Shown here: piece by piece, positions 52,282-60,934 of the stretch
Numbering within the stretch: position 1 is the stretch's first letter
Layout: the number at the start of each line of letters is the position of its first letter
Source of the DNA: Flavobacterium sp. Leaf82
GTDB taxonomy: Bacteria; Bacteroidota; Bacteroidia; Flavobacteriales; Flavobacteriaceae
Length of the DNA: 64,000 nucleotides
Assembly: GCF_001422725.1 (NCBI RefSeq)
Contig: NZ_LMMA01000032.1
Location: 667,198-731,197, forward strand
Reading direction: 5' to 3'
Position numbers and translations under genes: made by a program
Notes under the pieces: model-generated
Databases searched by the model: none
What the model was told of the DNA's origin: nothing
Seen by the model: the letters and a program-made list of their open reading frames with translations, nothing else

Positions 52282-52944
52282 TTACATATAATCTCTCACA
52301 AATTTGCGGTAATAAATAATATCTTCTATAGACAATACTACCAAATCGTGTTGTTCTGCAAAGCTAATGATTTTGTCAAGTTTAGCCATGCTGCCGTCTT
52401 CATTCATTAACTCACATAAAACAGCTTCGGGTTTTAAACCTGCTAATTTCATTAAATCAACACTGCCTTCTGTATGTCCGTTGCGTTCCAAAACTCCGTT
52501 ATTTTTAGACCTTAACGGAAAAATATGTCCCGGTCTTGCCAAATCAGATGCTTTTGCATTTATTGCCGACGCCGATTTTATAGTTGTGATTCGATCTGCT
52601 GCCGAAACTCCGGTTGTAACGCCATTTTTTGCTTCGATTGTAATGGTAAAAGGCGTCTGGAAACTGCTTGTATTTTCCTTCACCATATACGGCAGTTCGA
52701 GTTGATCTGCTTTTTCGTTTGTCAGACATAAACAAACAATTCCGCTGCATTCGCGGATCATCATGGCCATATCGCGAACACTCATATGTTGTGCTGAAAA
52801 AATTAGGTCACCTTCGTTTTCGCGGTTTTCATCATCTGTTAGTAAAATCCCTTTTCCGTTTTGTAAATGTTGTAGTGCATTTTCTACACGTTCTAAGCTG
52901 GTTAAACCAAATTTTTCCAGCGGATATGTTAGTGTGTTTATCAT
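52282..52944 (-). CDS. ribB: 3,4-dihydroxy-2-butanone-4-phosphate synthase
   Basis: The 220-residue enzyme has the acidic active-site loop LTDDENRENEGDLIF (residues 35-49) and the RPGHIFPLRSKNNGVLERNGHTEGSVDLMKL segment, including Arg-Pro-Gly-His and the Thr-Glu pair. It turns ribulose 5-phosphate into the four-carbon unit of riboflavin. It is a stand-alone DHBP synthase, without the fused GTP cyclohydrolase II of many RibBA proteins; a separate copy of the fused gene may exist elsewhere. No FMN riboswitch is visible in the 73-bp leader. Confidence 0.95.
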   Translation of the reverse strand: MINTLTYPLEKFGLTSLERVENALQHLQNGKGILLTDDENRENEGDLIFSAQHMSVRDMAMMIRECSGIVCLCLTNEKADQLELPYMVKENTSSFQTPFTITIEAKNGVTTGVSAADRITTIKSASAINAKASDLARPGHIFPLRSKNNGVLERNGHTEGSVDLMKLAGLKPEAVLCELMNEDGSMAKLDKIISFAEQHDLVVLSIEDIIYYRKFVRDYM

Positions 52945-52977
52945 TTTATTCTAAATGCTTTTGAAATTAATAAGCAG

Positions 52978-52985
52978 CAAATCTA
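52978..52985 (-). promoter_or_regulatory. -7 element of the ribB operon
   Basis: TAGATTTG on the minus strand fits TAnnTTTG and ends 33 bp before the ribB start. It is back to back with the riboswitch promoter. Confidence 0.45.
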
Positions 52986-53061
52986 AAATTGTTTCACACG
53001 CAAAAGTTTGATATAGGTCAATAAAACGAGTTTTTGATTTTTTTTAAAGTCCTTGTTGTTT

Positions 53062-53069
53062 TACATTTG
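53062..53069 (+). promoter_or_regulatory. -7 element of the cobalamin riboswitch transcript
   Basis: TACATTTG fits TAnnTTTG and lies immediately before the first riboswitch stem, so transcription would begin near 53075. The nearest TTG upstream is 25 bp away, slightly too far. Confidence 0.5.
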
Positions 53070-53075
53070 CCACCG

Positions 53076-53290
53076 CAATGGTTTGGCTGCATTTTTTCGA
53101 ATGTAGTCGACGAAGAGGGAATCAGGTGCAAATCCTGAGCAAGCCCGTTACTGTAAGTTCCATGCAACATTTTGGCAGATTCAAATTCTTTTAAAGTATT
53201 ACAATCTAATCTTTTGCCACTGCATTTTAAAATGTGGGAAGGCTGATCAAAATGGGAATAAGTCAGGAGACCTGCCAATGCAAATAATTT
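53076..53290 (+). promoter_or_regulatory. Cobalamin (B12) riboswitch
   Basis: The conserved core is clear: GGGAATCAGGTGCAAATCCT, GAGC and AGCCCGTTACTGTAAG (53117-53157), then GCCACTGC, GGGAAGGCTGA and AAGTCAGGAGACCTGCC (53262-53278), in the order and spacing of a B12 aptamer. A large variable stem lies between 53158 and 53215. It sits 320 bp upstream of the surface-lipoprotein gene. No obvious intrinsic terminator follows, so control may act on translation or through a distant structure. Confidence 0.92.
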
Positions 53291-53597
53291 CAAACTTTCG
53301 TGGACCAGAGTTTTGAAACCAATACAGTTATCAAATTAACATTTGATTTTAATTTTCCGTCAATCGCTATTTAATAAATAGGGTATTTTGTTGTGCGCTT
53401 ATGTAAGCATTATTTTTTGCTGCATTCGTGTATCATGCCTTATTTATAGAAAGCTTTTTTATGGAGTTATTAAAGAGTCAGATTTTTTAATACCGGCATT
53501 TATGCATCAGATTAAAAATGATTGTGATTTGATTAGCTGCATTATGCCTTTGGAACAAAAAAATAATCAAAACTAATTAACCCTTAAAAATTCTAAA
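53291..53597 (+). other. Long leader between riboswitch and lipoprotein gene
   Basis: About 300 bp of AT-rich sequence without a convincing gene; a 62-codon frame at 53388-53576 has no protein character. Such a long distance between aptamer and start codon is unusual and may hold the expression platform or a deleted gene. Confidence 0.45.
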
Positions 53598-55232
53598 ATG
53601 AAGAAAATTTTACTTGTATTGTCGGTTGTCCTGCTTTTGTCAGCCTGTTATAAAGATGATATTAATGACCTGAAAAATGATGTCAACGACTTGAAAAACA
53701 GAATGGCACAATACGAAAACCTGCTTGATGTACTTAATAAACGCCTTTATGTAACTAGTTATGAAACAAAAGACGGCAGTTATGTTATTACAATGAGCGA
53801 CGGCACTAAACTTTCTGTTCGTAATACTTCGTCATTTATAAAAATTGGAGAAAATGGCAATTGGTGGATAGATGGTATTGATACCGGAAATCCTGCAAAA
53901 GGAGACAAGGGAGCAAATGGCGAAAATGGAAGCAACGGTCAAAACGGTTCGAATGGAACTGATGGCGCAAACGGAGCAGACGGCGCAAAAGGTGATGCTC
54001 CAAAAATTGCTATTGGAAGCAACGGAAACTGGATTATAAACGATGTAGACAGCGGAATATCTGCCTCTGGACAAAAAGGAAAAGATGCCGCAGAAATTAC
54101 GGCTGTAGCAATTGCAAACGGTATTATGACTTTTACTTTTGCTGACGGACGTACGATTAGTATTCTGGCAAGCGCGCCCGAAATCGCAATTGCAGTTCCA
54201 ACAGGCGGTTTTACGATAGATAAAATGCAATGGTTCAGAGTTCAGCCTCAATTAACAAATGCTGGGGGAGCGACTTATAAATGGTTCATAAACAAAGAAG
54301 AAGCGGGTACAACGACTGATTTATTTTCGGTATTTGCAACGCCGGGAACTTATAATGTTGAGTTTAAAGCAAAAAACGGAGTAGGCGAAAACAGCAAGAC
54401 TTTTACTGTTGTTGTAACAGATAAAACCTACCTGAACCGCATCACGCAAGTATTTGAGTTTCTTCCTGCACCGGGACAATTTACAAATTCACTTCCGGCT
54501 GCAACAGCTGCAGATACTGACGAAACGATGCGTGTAAAAGCCGAAACAGCTTTAACATCAGGAAGTATGGTAAGTCTTGGAGGATTTGGAGGTTACGTAC
54601 AATTTGGTTTTGACCATACGATTATCAACAAAGACGGGAACGATTTTGTAGTTCTAGGAAACGCTTTTACAGATTGGTCAGAGCCTGGAATTGTAATGGT
54701 TTCGTATGATGCAAACGGTAACGGAAAAGCAGATGATGAATGGTTTGAAATTGCGGGTTCTGAACATGGAAAAGCAACGACGATCAAAAATTATGAAATG
54801 ACGTATTACAAACCAGATGCAGAACCTGCGAACCCAAACGAACCTAATTATATTCGATGGACAGATAATCAGGGACAAAGCGGTTATATTGCTAAAAATA
54901 CGTATCATAAACAAACCTATTACCCAATGTGGAAAGGGGCAAGTTCGATTACTTTTAAGGGAACTTTCCTGAAATCGAATATCTATGATAAATCAGGAAC
55001 AGGAAGCAATTGGGCAAATCCTCCATATGATTGGGGATATACAGACAACTGGGCAAATGCTGATGTAAGAGGGCAAATTGACCTTAACTGGGCTGTAAAT
55101 GCAAAAGGGGAATCTGTGAAACTAAAAGGAATTAATTTTATAAAAGTATACAATTCTAACCGTGCAGATGGTGGCTGGCTGGGAGAAGTTTCTACAGAAG
55201 TTTCCGGATTTAAAGATTTGAATTTACCGTAA
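53598..55232 (+). CDS. B12-regulated surface lipoprotein
   Basis: The 544-residue lipoprotein has a lipobox (LLSAC, Cys17), an N-terminal coiled coil (INDLKNDVNDLKNRMAQYENLL), two small domains (SDGTKLSVRN, IGSNGNWIINDVDSG) linked by a collagen-like Gly-rich stretch (GDKGANGENGSNGQNGSNGT), a PKD-like domain (about 200-275) and a C-terminal beta domain (GGYVQFGFDHTIINKDGNDF, EPGIVMVSYDANGNGKADDEWFEIAGSEHGK). The calcium-loop-like DANGNGKADDE sits in the last domain. Similar PKD/cell-surface proteins lie in Bacteroidota B12-uptake loci, and a cobalamin riboswitch precedes it, so B12 or cobamide capture is likely. No BtuB is adjacent. Confidence 0.8.
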   Translation: MKKILLVLSVVLLLSACYKDDINDLKNDVNDLKNRMAQYENLLDVLNKRLYVTSYETKDGSYVITMSDGTKLSVRNTSSFIKIGENGNWWIDGIDTGNPAKGDKGANGENGSNGQNGSNGTDGANGADGAKGDAPKIAIGSNGNWIINDVDSGISASGQKGKDAAEITAVAIANGIMTFTFADGRTISILASAPEIAIAVPTGGFTIDKMQWFRVQPQLTNAGGATYKWFINKEEAGTTTDLFSVFATPGTYNVEFKAKNGVGENSKTFTVVVTDKTYLNRITQVFEFLPAPGQFTNSLPAATAADTDETMRVKAETALTSGSMVSLGGFGGYVQFGFDHTIINKDGNDFVVLGNAFTDWSEPGIVMVSYDANGNGKADDEWFEIAGSEHGKATTIKNYEMTYYKPDAEPANPNEPNYIRWTDNQGQSGYIAKNTYHKQTYYPMWKGASSITFKGTFLKSNIYDKSGTGSNWANPPYDWGYTDNWANADVRGQIDLNWAVNAKGESVKLKGINFIKVYNSNRADGGWLGEVSTEVSGFKDLNLP

Positions 55233-55266
55233 TTTAAGTTTTATCTCCAATAGAATAACAAAAACC

Positions 55267-55300
55267 AAAATCCTCTAAATTATCATATTTAGAGGATTTT
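55267..55300. terminator. Terminator of the B12-regulated gene
   Basis: AAAATCCTCTAAAT (55267-55280) pairs with ATTTAGAGGATTTT (55287-55300), then a T-run. It also lies just past the stop of the convergent hydrolase gene. Confidence 0.88.
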
Positions 55301-55308
55301 TTTTATTT

Positions 55309-55875
55309 TTAAACTAATTCAAGCAATGTTTGGGTATTCATAACTTCTGCAAATTCACGATGTAAACTTGCAAGCGATACTTGATGCACCAACTCCGAAT
55401 CATATTTTTCGCCGTTGATACCAATTCGGTCAAAGGTTGCGGTTGCATCAGCAATTAAATAAACGTCAAACCCTAAATTTCCCGCCATTCTGGTCGTCGT
55501 AGAAACGCAATGATTGGTGGTAAGACCCACAATAACCAGTTTCTGAATTCCCATTGCGTCTAATTGCTCTTTTAAATCTGTTCCTATAAATGCGCTGTTG
55601 ACATTTTTTGTAATTACAGGTTCGCCAGGAATAGGTTTTACTTCGTCTTTTATTTCGAATCCCGGATTTGAATTGTGCAATCTCGAATCCGGATGTACAG
55701 AACTGTGAACGATATGAAAAACAGGCAGTTTATAATTTCGCCATTCTTCGAGAATCTGGGACATTTTCGTTTCGGCATCTTTATTATTTCGATTTCCGCC
55801 CCAATAATCCTCTTCATTAAAACCTTTTTGAACATCAATTAAAATCAAGGCAGTATTTTGGTCTCTAAGCTTCAT
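55309..55875 (-). CDS. Isochorismatase-family cysteine hydrolase
   Basis: The 188-residue hydrolase has the family triad: Asp14 (ALILIDVQKGF), Lys90 (PVITKNVNSAF) and Cys123 (GLTTNHCVSTT). Such enzymes cleave amides, nicotinamide or related small molecules; the substrate is unknown. The GlxA-type regulator gene 76 bp upstream on the same strand is a frequent neighbour and may control it. It has its own -7 element (55902-55909). Confidence 0.9.
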   Translation of the reverse strand: MKLRDQNTALILIDVQKGFNEEDYWGGNRNNKDAETKMSQILEEWRNYKLPVFHIVHSSVHPDSRLHNSNPGFEIKDEVKPIPGEPVITKNVNSAFIGTDLKEQLDAMGIQKLVIVGLTTNHCVSTTTRMAGNLGFDVYLIADATATFDRIGINGEKYDSELVHQVSLASLHREFAEVMNTQTLLELV

Positions 55876-55901
55876 CTTTTTATAAATTAGATTGTTAGAC
55901 G

Positions 55902-55909
55902 CAAATTTA
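55902..55909 (-). promoter_or_regulatory. -7 element of the isochorismatase-family gene
   Basis: TAAATTTG on the minus strand fits TAnnTTTG and ends 26 bp before the start at 55875. Confidence 0.5.
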
Positions 55910-55950
55910 CTTTTGTATTCTCAATCAAAAAAGGACAAACAATAGTCGTT

Positions 55951-56913
55951 TTAAGACAATCTGTTTTTTATCGTTGTAGGCAAAGCATCCAGATGGGTTT
56001 CGAGAACAATACGCAATTGTTTAGAGGTTTTATAACCGCATAAATGTGCAATATGTTCTATTTTATAATCTGTATTAGTGAGCAGACTTTTGGCTTTTTC
56101 GATTCTTAGTTTTGTTCGGTATTCGGCGATAGTAATTCCGGTTTGTTTCTTAAAAATGCGGGTCAGGTTTCTGGAACCAATATGTATTAAATCAGCAAGA
56201 AAATCAATTGTCGACGTTTTATCGATATTCGAAATAATCCAGTCCTGAACAATATGGATTTTTTCGTCGTGATGGTTTCGGTTTTGCAAATAAACACTTT
56301 CCTGTTCGTCATTTCCGTGTCTTCTTTTATAGACCACCAATTCTTTGGCAATTACAGCGGCAGTTTGTTTGCCGTGGCGTTCTTCGATAATATGCAAAGC
56401 CAGATCAATTCCGGTTGTGATTCCGGCGCTGGTATAAATATTTCCGGATTGCGAGAACAAAGTATTGTTTTGCGTTTGTGTAAGCGGAAAATCTTTTTGG
56501 AGTTTATCAACAAGTTTCCAATGCGTTGTAGATTGTTTGTGATCTAAAAGTCCGGCTTTCGCCAAAAGAAACGCTCCGGAACAAATACTGCAAATCGTGA
56601 TTTGATTGGCGTTTATTTCCTGAAGCCATTCAAAAAAAGAAGGATCTTCATGATTCAAATCGATTTGGTGCGTACTAAATCCCGAAATAAAAATAATATC
56701 CTCTTTCTGCGGTTTTGTTTTAGAAAAGTGAGTAAGCGACGCCAATTCTAATCCCGAAGAACAAATTACAGACGATTGACTGCTGATAAACTGTAGCTTA
56801 TATTCGAACCCTAAAAGTATCGCTTCCTGAAATACCTGCAAAACGCCACTCAAATCAAGTAAAGTAACTTGCCTGGGAATGTAAAAATAAACCGTAGATA
56901 TCGCTTTTTCCAT
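55951..56913 (-). CDS. GlxA-type regulator (DJ-1/PfpI domain plus AraC HTH)
   Basis: Starting at MEKAISTVYFYIPRQVTLLDLS (56913) gives 320 residues; a longer frame from 56973 would translate a TATTTTTG -7 element at 56951-56944. The N-half is a DJ-1/PfpI domain with ITICSICSGAFLLAKAGLLD, whose Cys is at the nucleophile-elbow site. The C-half is an AraC-type double HTH (IDFLADLIHIGSRNLTRIFKKQTG, IEHIAHLCGYKTSKQLRIVLETH). These regulators respond to small metabolites. It probably acts on the hydrolase gene downstream. Confidence 0.92.
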   Translation of the reverse strand: MEKAISTVYFYIPRQVTLLDLSGVLQVFQEAILLGFEYKLQFISSQSSVICSSGLELASLTHFSKTKPQKEDIIFISGFSTHQIDLNHEDPSFFEWLQEINANQITICSICSGAFLLAKAGLLDHKQSTTHWKLVDKLQKDFPLTQTQNNTLFSQSGNIYTSAGITTGIDLALHIIEERHGKQTAAVIAKELVVYKRRHGNDEQESVYLQNRNHHDEKIHIVQDWIISNIDKTSTIDFLADLIHIGSRNLTRIFKKQTGITIAEYRTKLRIEKAKSLLTNTDYKIEHIAHLCGYKTSKQLRIVLETHLDALPTTIKNRLS

Positions 56914-57209
56914 TTTAGAGTTTCTAAACGCTTTTAGTAGAAACAAAAATAATGGTTTAATTCTGTTTTTCATGCTTCTTTTAAAACCCGTATAAATACG
57001 TATTGTTAGGTTTTTATTTAGTTGTTATACTTGTTTAAAATAAATTTTAGTGGATTATGGATTTCCGTAAAGTAGGGAATTGGTGAATGCTGATATTTGT
57101 TTCTTTTAAATGATAAGATGTAACAAATAATAATAAATAAATTATCTAATCTAAATCTAAATCCAAATATTAAAATATTAAAAAGAAATAATTATTTAGA
57201 ATAATAAAA

Positions 57210-57971
57210 ATGATGAATTACATTGAAAAAATTGAGAGATTAAAAAATCTATTGAATAGTATTTCCACAGATGTTATGATAGATAATGATAAAGAAGAAG
57301 AGTATACATCATTAAGAAAAGAATTAGGATCTGTATCAAAATATATGGCAAACAGGCCCAAAGAATTAAAAACTTGTACATCGCTTAAAGAATTTAGGAG
57401 AGAAATGCAGGAAAAAGGTGGGTATGCAGAAAGGCGAAAATACATTAATCAAATTTTTTATCCATTAATTAATGAAAATGATTCTTTATTGGACTCTATT
57501 CAAGAAATTGAACAAAAAGTTAATTTTGGTCATTTAAATTTACTTCCCCAAGATATACAAGATAAAGGAAGAGAAATGGCAGAAATTTATTTATACTTAT
57601 ATTGTATTGAAAATTCTCTAAGAATTTTTATTGAAGAAATAATGAAATTAGAGGTCTTTTCTATTCCTAAAAAAGTGCAGGAAACTATTAACAAATTAAA
57701 AAAAAGTGAAAATGAAAGTAAATATCTCCCTATAAGAGGTGGAAATAATTTGTTTTATTGCGATTTTATTGAGTTAGGTAAAATTATTATATCAAATTGG
57801 GCAGTTTTCGGAAAATATTTTCCAAAACAGAATGAACATTGGCTAAATGTAATGATTGAAGAATTATATAAAGTTAGATGCTTAGTTGCTCATAACAGTT
57901 ATGTTGGTCAAGATGAAAGAGATTCTTTAAAAGTATTTTATAAAATAATAACAACTCAATTAAAACTTTAA
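57210..57971 (+). CDS. HEPN-domain protein (Swt1-like)
   Basis: This 253-residue Lys/Glu-rich protein starts with a helical region (1-100). The second half resembles Swt1-type HEPN domains: YLYLYCIENSLRIFIEEIMK and a C-terminal RCLVAH (Arg223, His228), the RxxxxH motif of HEPN ribonucleases, followed by NSYVGQDERDSLKVFYKII. HEPN proteins are common RNases in toxin and phage-defence systems. It is 10 bp upstream of a GIY-YIG-type gene, both very AT-rich. Whether it is an active RNase is untested. A second Met follows the first. Confidence 0.72.
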   Translation: MMNYIEKIERLKNLLNSISTDVMIDNDKEEEYTSLRKELGSVSKYMANRPKELKTCTSLKEFRREMQEKGGYAERRKYINQIFYPLINENDSLLDSIQEIEQKVNFGHLNLLPQDIQDKGREMAEIYLYLYCIENSLRIFIEEIMKLEVFSIPKKVQETINKLKKSENESKYLPIRGGNNLFYCDFIELGKIIISNWAVFGKYFPKQNEHWLNVMIEELYKVRCLVAHNSYVGQDERDSLKVFYKIITTQLKL

Positions 57972-57981
57972 ACTGATATTT

Positions 57982-58782
57982 ATGAAAGATACCGATATTG
58001 TAGATAGATTCAATGAAGTTTGCTTTACCTTATCATCGAATGATATTTTCCAATTTGATAGAATTGATAATGGTCAAATAAATAATGTTTTAACAAAATT
58101 AGAAAGACATTGTTTTGTAGTTGAACTTATTGATGATGAAATTGGTCTTGCGACAAGGATGGCTTACATTAATAATGATAAGAAATTAAAAGGTGACATT
58201 ATTTGTTTGAATTTGGATGATCAAGATTATTTTCAACTTCTTTTTCGTTTTTGTAATATGCTTACTGATAATTACGATGATTTAGATACGATAGATACTT
58301 TCAATACATTTCAATCACAATTAAGAACATTTTTAGAAAAAACAGGTTTTTTTACGATAACGTCTATTGAAGTACAAAAATTCGAAGGGAAGGAACTTTT
58401 ATTTATAGGAAACCCAAAACGAGGTTTTCAAAAATTGGAACTAATTGATAAAGTACAATTTTATAGAGATTTTTTTAATAATAATTATAAAATAGCTCCT
58501 CTAGACGGTAATGATTATGTTTATTTAATGATAAATAAAGATACATCATTAATTAAAATAGGCACTAGTAAAAAACCTTTATACAGAGAAAAAACTCTTC
58601 ATTCACAAGAACCTAAGATACATCTAATTGCTTTATGGTGTTGCAATAAAGAAATTGAAAAAAAATTGCATAAAAAGTATAACGATAGAAGAATTCGGGG
58701 TGAATGGTTTAAGTTAACTCTTCAAAATTTAAAAGAAATTGAAGATTATATGAATTTTACAAACTATAATTCATTACCGTGA
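57982..58782 (+). CDS. GIY-YIG (T5orf172/MUG113-type) protein
   Basis: The 266-residue protein has an unknown N-domain (1-170) and a C-terminal GIY-YIG-like domain (178-262): YVYLMINKDTSLIKIGTSKKP, Arg202, then the late motif IEKKLHKKYNDRRIRGEWFKL, as in the T5orf172 family. Such domains occur in phage and mobile-element proteins and are thought to be nucleases. The first Tyr pair and Lys-Ile-Gly are present, so it could be active. It is cotranscribed with the HEPN gene (10 bp); a joint defence or toxin role is inference. Confidence 0.75.
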   Translation: MKDTDIVDRFNEVCFTLSSNDIFQFDRIDNGQINNVLTKLERHCFVVELIDDEIGLATRMAYINNDKKLKGDIICLNLDDQDYFQLLFRFCNMLTDNYDDLDTIDTFNTFQSQLRTFLEKTGFFTITSIEVQKFEGKELLFIGNPKRGFQKLELIDKVQFYRDFFNNNYKIAPLDGNDYVYLMINKDTSLIKIGTSKKPLYREKTLHSQEPKIHLIALWCCNKEIEKKLHKKYNDRRIRGEWFKLTLQNLKEIEDYMNFTNYNSLP

Positions 58783-58828
58783 ATATGTTATGAGTATTTA
58801 AACAGTTGATAAAAATAAAGCAAAATAA

Positions 58829-59215
58829 ATGAAATTAATAAAATTGTTAGTTTTAATATTTATCTCTAATTCGATAAATGCACAAGAATTAAAATCAAGT
58901 TCTCTTTTAATAAAAGAATTGGAAGTTGTAAGTAAAGATCGTGAAATGAATATTTTAATAAGTGAATCAGAAATAGTCTTAAAGAAATATCTTGATAATA
59001 ATCGAAAAGATTTAATAAGAAAAATTGAAAAGATCGAGGAGAAGTCTTATAATGGAATAAATTGTATTTGGTATTATTGCATTTCTACTGAAAAAGACAT
59101 TTTTAGAAATGATTATCGAAAAAGTATTTTTATTTATGACAAATTAAATAGAAATCTATTATTTGCGGATTTTGCATCAGAAGTAGATGTATTTTGGACA
59201 AAGTTTTTCTTTTAA
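58829..59215 (+). CDS. Small secreted protein of unknown function
   Basis: The 128-residue protein has a signal peptide (MKLIKLLVLIFISNSINAQ) and a polar Lys/Glu-rich domain ending VDVFWTKFFF. No family is recognised. It lies 46 bp after the GIY-YIG gene on the same strand and is followed by a terminator, so it closes this AT-rich unit. Export is odd for a partner of two cytoplasmic-looking proteins, so it may be unrelated. Confidence 0.6.
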   Translation: MKLIKLLVLIFISNSINAQELKSSSLLIKELEVVSKDREMNILISESEIVLKKYLDNNRKDLIRKIEKIEEKSYNGINCIWYYCISTEKDIFRNDYRKSIFIYDKLNRNLLFADFASEVDVFWTKFFF

Positions 59216-59282
59216 TTTCTACATCCTGATAACCCGCATTTACAATCCATTCCAAAAAACTAAATCAAACAATCCCGCATAA

Positions 59283-59308
59283 AAAAAGAGACCCACAAGT
59301 CTCTTTTT
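59283..59308. terminator. Bidirectional terminator
   Basis: AAAAAGAGAC (59283-59292) pairs with GTCTCTTTTT (59299-59308) around CCACAA. It separates the convergent small secreted protein gene and XRE regulator gene. Confidence 0.85.
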
Positions 59309-59333
59309 CTTTTATATATGTCTTTACAAAGTA

Positions 59334-59747
59334 TTATTTATTGTTTAATATATTTTGTAAAAATTCAACTTTGTCTTTTTCAGCCTGAACTAAACGTTCA
59401 TAAAGTTTTTTATTTTCTTCGTAAGATTCAACCAACTTATCTAAAGGATTGAACGTACAATGATTATTGAAGGTTGTAGAAGTATTATCATTAAAGTTAT
59501 TAAAGCTATTGAAATAATTAATTATGCCTTCATCTGAAAAGCTTTTAATCGCTTCAACACTTACTCCCAAAGCATTTGCTACATCTAAAAGTTTATCATC
59601 GTCTATAGTTTCGCTGTTTTCCAGAGCAGATATCGTTTGCTGACTTATCCCTAAAGCCTGTGCCAAAGCTTCTTGTTTCATATCACGAAGTTCACGAATA
59701 CGGCTAATTTTTCGCCCTATATGATTTTGTTTTGTTAGTGTGCTCAT
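59334..59747 (-). CDS. XRE-family helix-turn-helix regulator
   Basis: The 137-residue protein has an N-terminal HTH_3 domain (IGRKISRIRELRDMKQEALAQALGISQQTISALENS) and, after an Asn/Phe-rich linker (NYFNSFNNFNDNTSTTFNNH), a C-terminal coiled coil (YEENKKLYERLVQAEKDKVEF) probably used to oligomerise. Its promoter lies directly against the ATG. It stands between the HEPN/GIY-YIG unit and the type VI effector unit and could control either. Confidence 0.9.
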   Translation of the reverse strand: MSTLTKQNHIGRKISRIRELRDMKQEALAQALGISQQTISALENSETIDDDKLLDVANALGVSVEAIKSFSDEGIINYFNSFNNFNDNTSTTFNNHCTFNPLDKLVESYEENKKLYERLVQAEKDKVEFLQNILNNK

Positions 59748-59751
59748 AATT

Positions 59752-59782
59752 CAAAGATAATATTAAGGGTAATAACAGGCAA
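59752..59782 (-). promoter_or_regulatory. Promoter of the XRE gene, apparently leaderless
   Basis: On the minus strand TTG (59782-59780), a 20-bp spacer and TATCTTTG (59759-59752) match the consensus exactly. Only four bases lie between the -7 element and the ATG, so transcription should start at or next to the start codon. Confidence 0.65.
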
Positions 59783-60187
59783 TATATAAAAAACATATTT
59801 TGCCGGGTACGATACAAGCAAAATGATTTGGTATAAACAATTTTCTGCTAAACAAAAGTACGATTTTTGAGACATGAAATGGTTAAAAGCCAAAAAGTTA
59901 AAGCTTTTTATCTAATCGGCAACTGTCAAAATGATTTGTTACATCACAATTTGTTACTTCTTTCTGTAAAATCCAAAATGCGATTGTAAGATTTAATACA
60001 GTTTTAAAGGTTAAATTATCTATATTATTTTATCTGAAAAATACCGTATTCTGTCGTTCATATAACTTCTTCTGGCCAATTAAAGCATTTTGTTTTTTGA
60101 GCTTTACTTAATTCTTATTTGTAAAAATGATATTGATAAATCATCATCATACAGGTAAAAAATTATCAAGATCAAAACCAAAAAAAG
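59783..60187. other. Gap before the type VI effector unit
   Basis: About 400 bp of AT-rich DNA without a gene. It must hold the promoter of the effector unit, but no clear TAnnTTTG with a TTG partner is seen near 60188. Confidence 0.4.
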
Positions 60188-60934
60188 ATGAATTATTTAG
60201 ACTACAATATTATCCTGCCGGAACTTGATAAAACAAATGAATTTTTATTTGAAAACATCTCTACAGACTTTTCAAATCCTAAAACGGTGAAAAAAATAAA
60301 TTATACAAGGAACGTTTCTATTACCAGATTCAAACGCGACGGAAATGATATGCTGCTTCAGTTGTTTATTTCGGATATAAAAATCAAAAGTAATATGTCT
60401 ACAGGAAACATTTTTTTTCTTGAAGAAGTAGGATCCGTTTTCGACGAAGTAGAGGTAGAAATAAATGATTACGGAAAAATCATCAGCATCTTAAATTTTA
60501 AAGAATTACAGGATCGATGGAAAACGATGCATACAAAGTTGGCAATCGATAACGAAGGCCGTACTGTAGAAACATATATGCAAAATATTACAGATTTATT
60601 AAAAGAGGAACGACGACTGATTTCCTTTTTTTCGGACCTTAAAATCTACGGATTGTATTTTTCGAGCTTATACAGAAACTCTTATGATATTGAGCAAAAA
60701 AGAAAACTAATTGATTGTGGAAAAACATTGATGACAGAACGCTTTTATCCAAAAGACGAAAAATTCATTACGTATGCAATAAAAGGAGCACCGGTACAGA
60801 GCAATGAAAATAGCAACTTTATAAAATATCAGGGCATTATAGAATATAGAGAAGATCAAATAAATTTTGCCACAATAGAAATAGAAAAAGAGAAAAACAC
60901 TCTTGTATATAACCTTTATAAAACATCAGTGTAA
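60188..60934 (+). CDS. Unknown partner of the PAAR-like effector
   Basis: The 248-residue soluble protein (MNYLDYNIILPELDKTNEFL) has a beta-rich N-half (VSITRFKRDGNDMLLQLFIS, GSVFDEVEVEINDYGKIIS), a helical middle and a beta C-end. No family is recognised. Its stop shares a base with the start of the DUF4280 gene (TAATG), so the two are cotranslated. Proteins at this position usually help load or stabilise the PAAR-like effector; that role is inferred from position. Confidence 0.65.
   Translation: MNYLDYNIILPELDKTNEFLFENISTDFSNPKTVKKINYTRNVSITRFKRDGNDMLLQLFISDIKIKSNMSTGNIFFLEEVGSVFDEVEVEINDYGKIISILNFKELQDRWKTMHTKLAIDNEGRTVETYMQNITDLLKEERRLISFFSDLKIYGLYFSSLYRNSYDIEQKRKLIDCGKTLMTERFYPKDEKFITYAIKGAPVQSNENSNFIKYQGIIEYREDQINFATIEIEKEKNTLVYNLYKTSV

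Noticed and set aside
53018..53293. Minus-strand frame of 91 codons
   Set aside because: It lies opposite the cobalamin riboswitch, whose conserved core explains the sequence.
53388..53576. 62-codon frame in the riboswitch leader
   Set aside because: Composition is not protein-like and it lacks start signals.
56914..56973. Longer start for the GlxA-type regulator
   Set aside because: It would include a -7 promoter element; the DJ-1 domain begins right after Met 56913.
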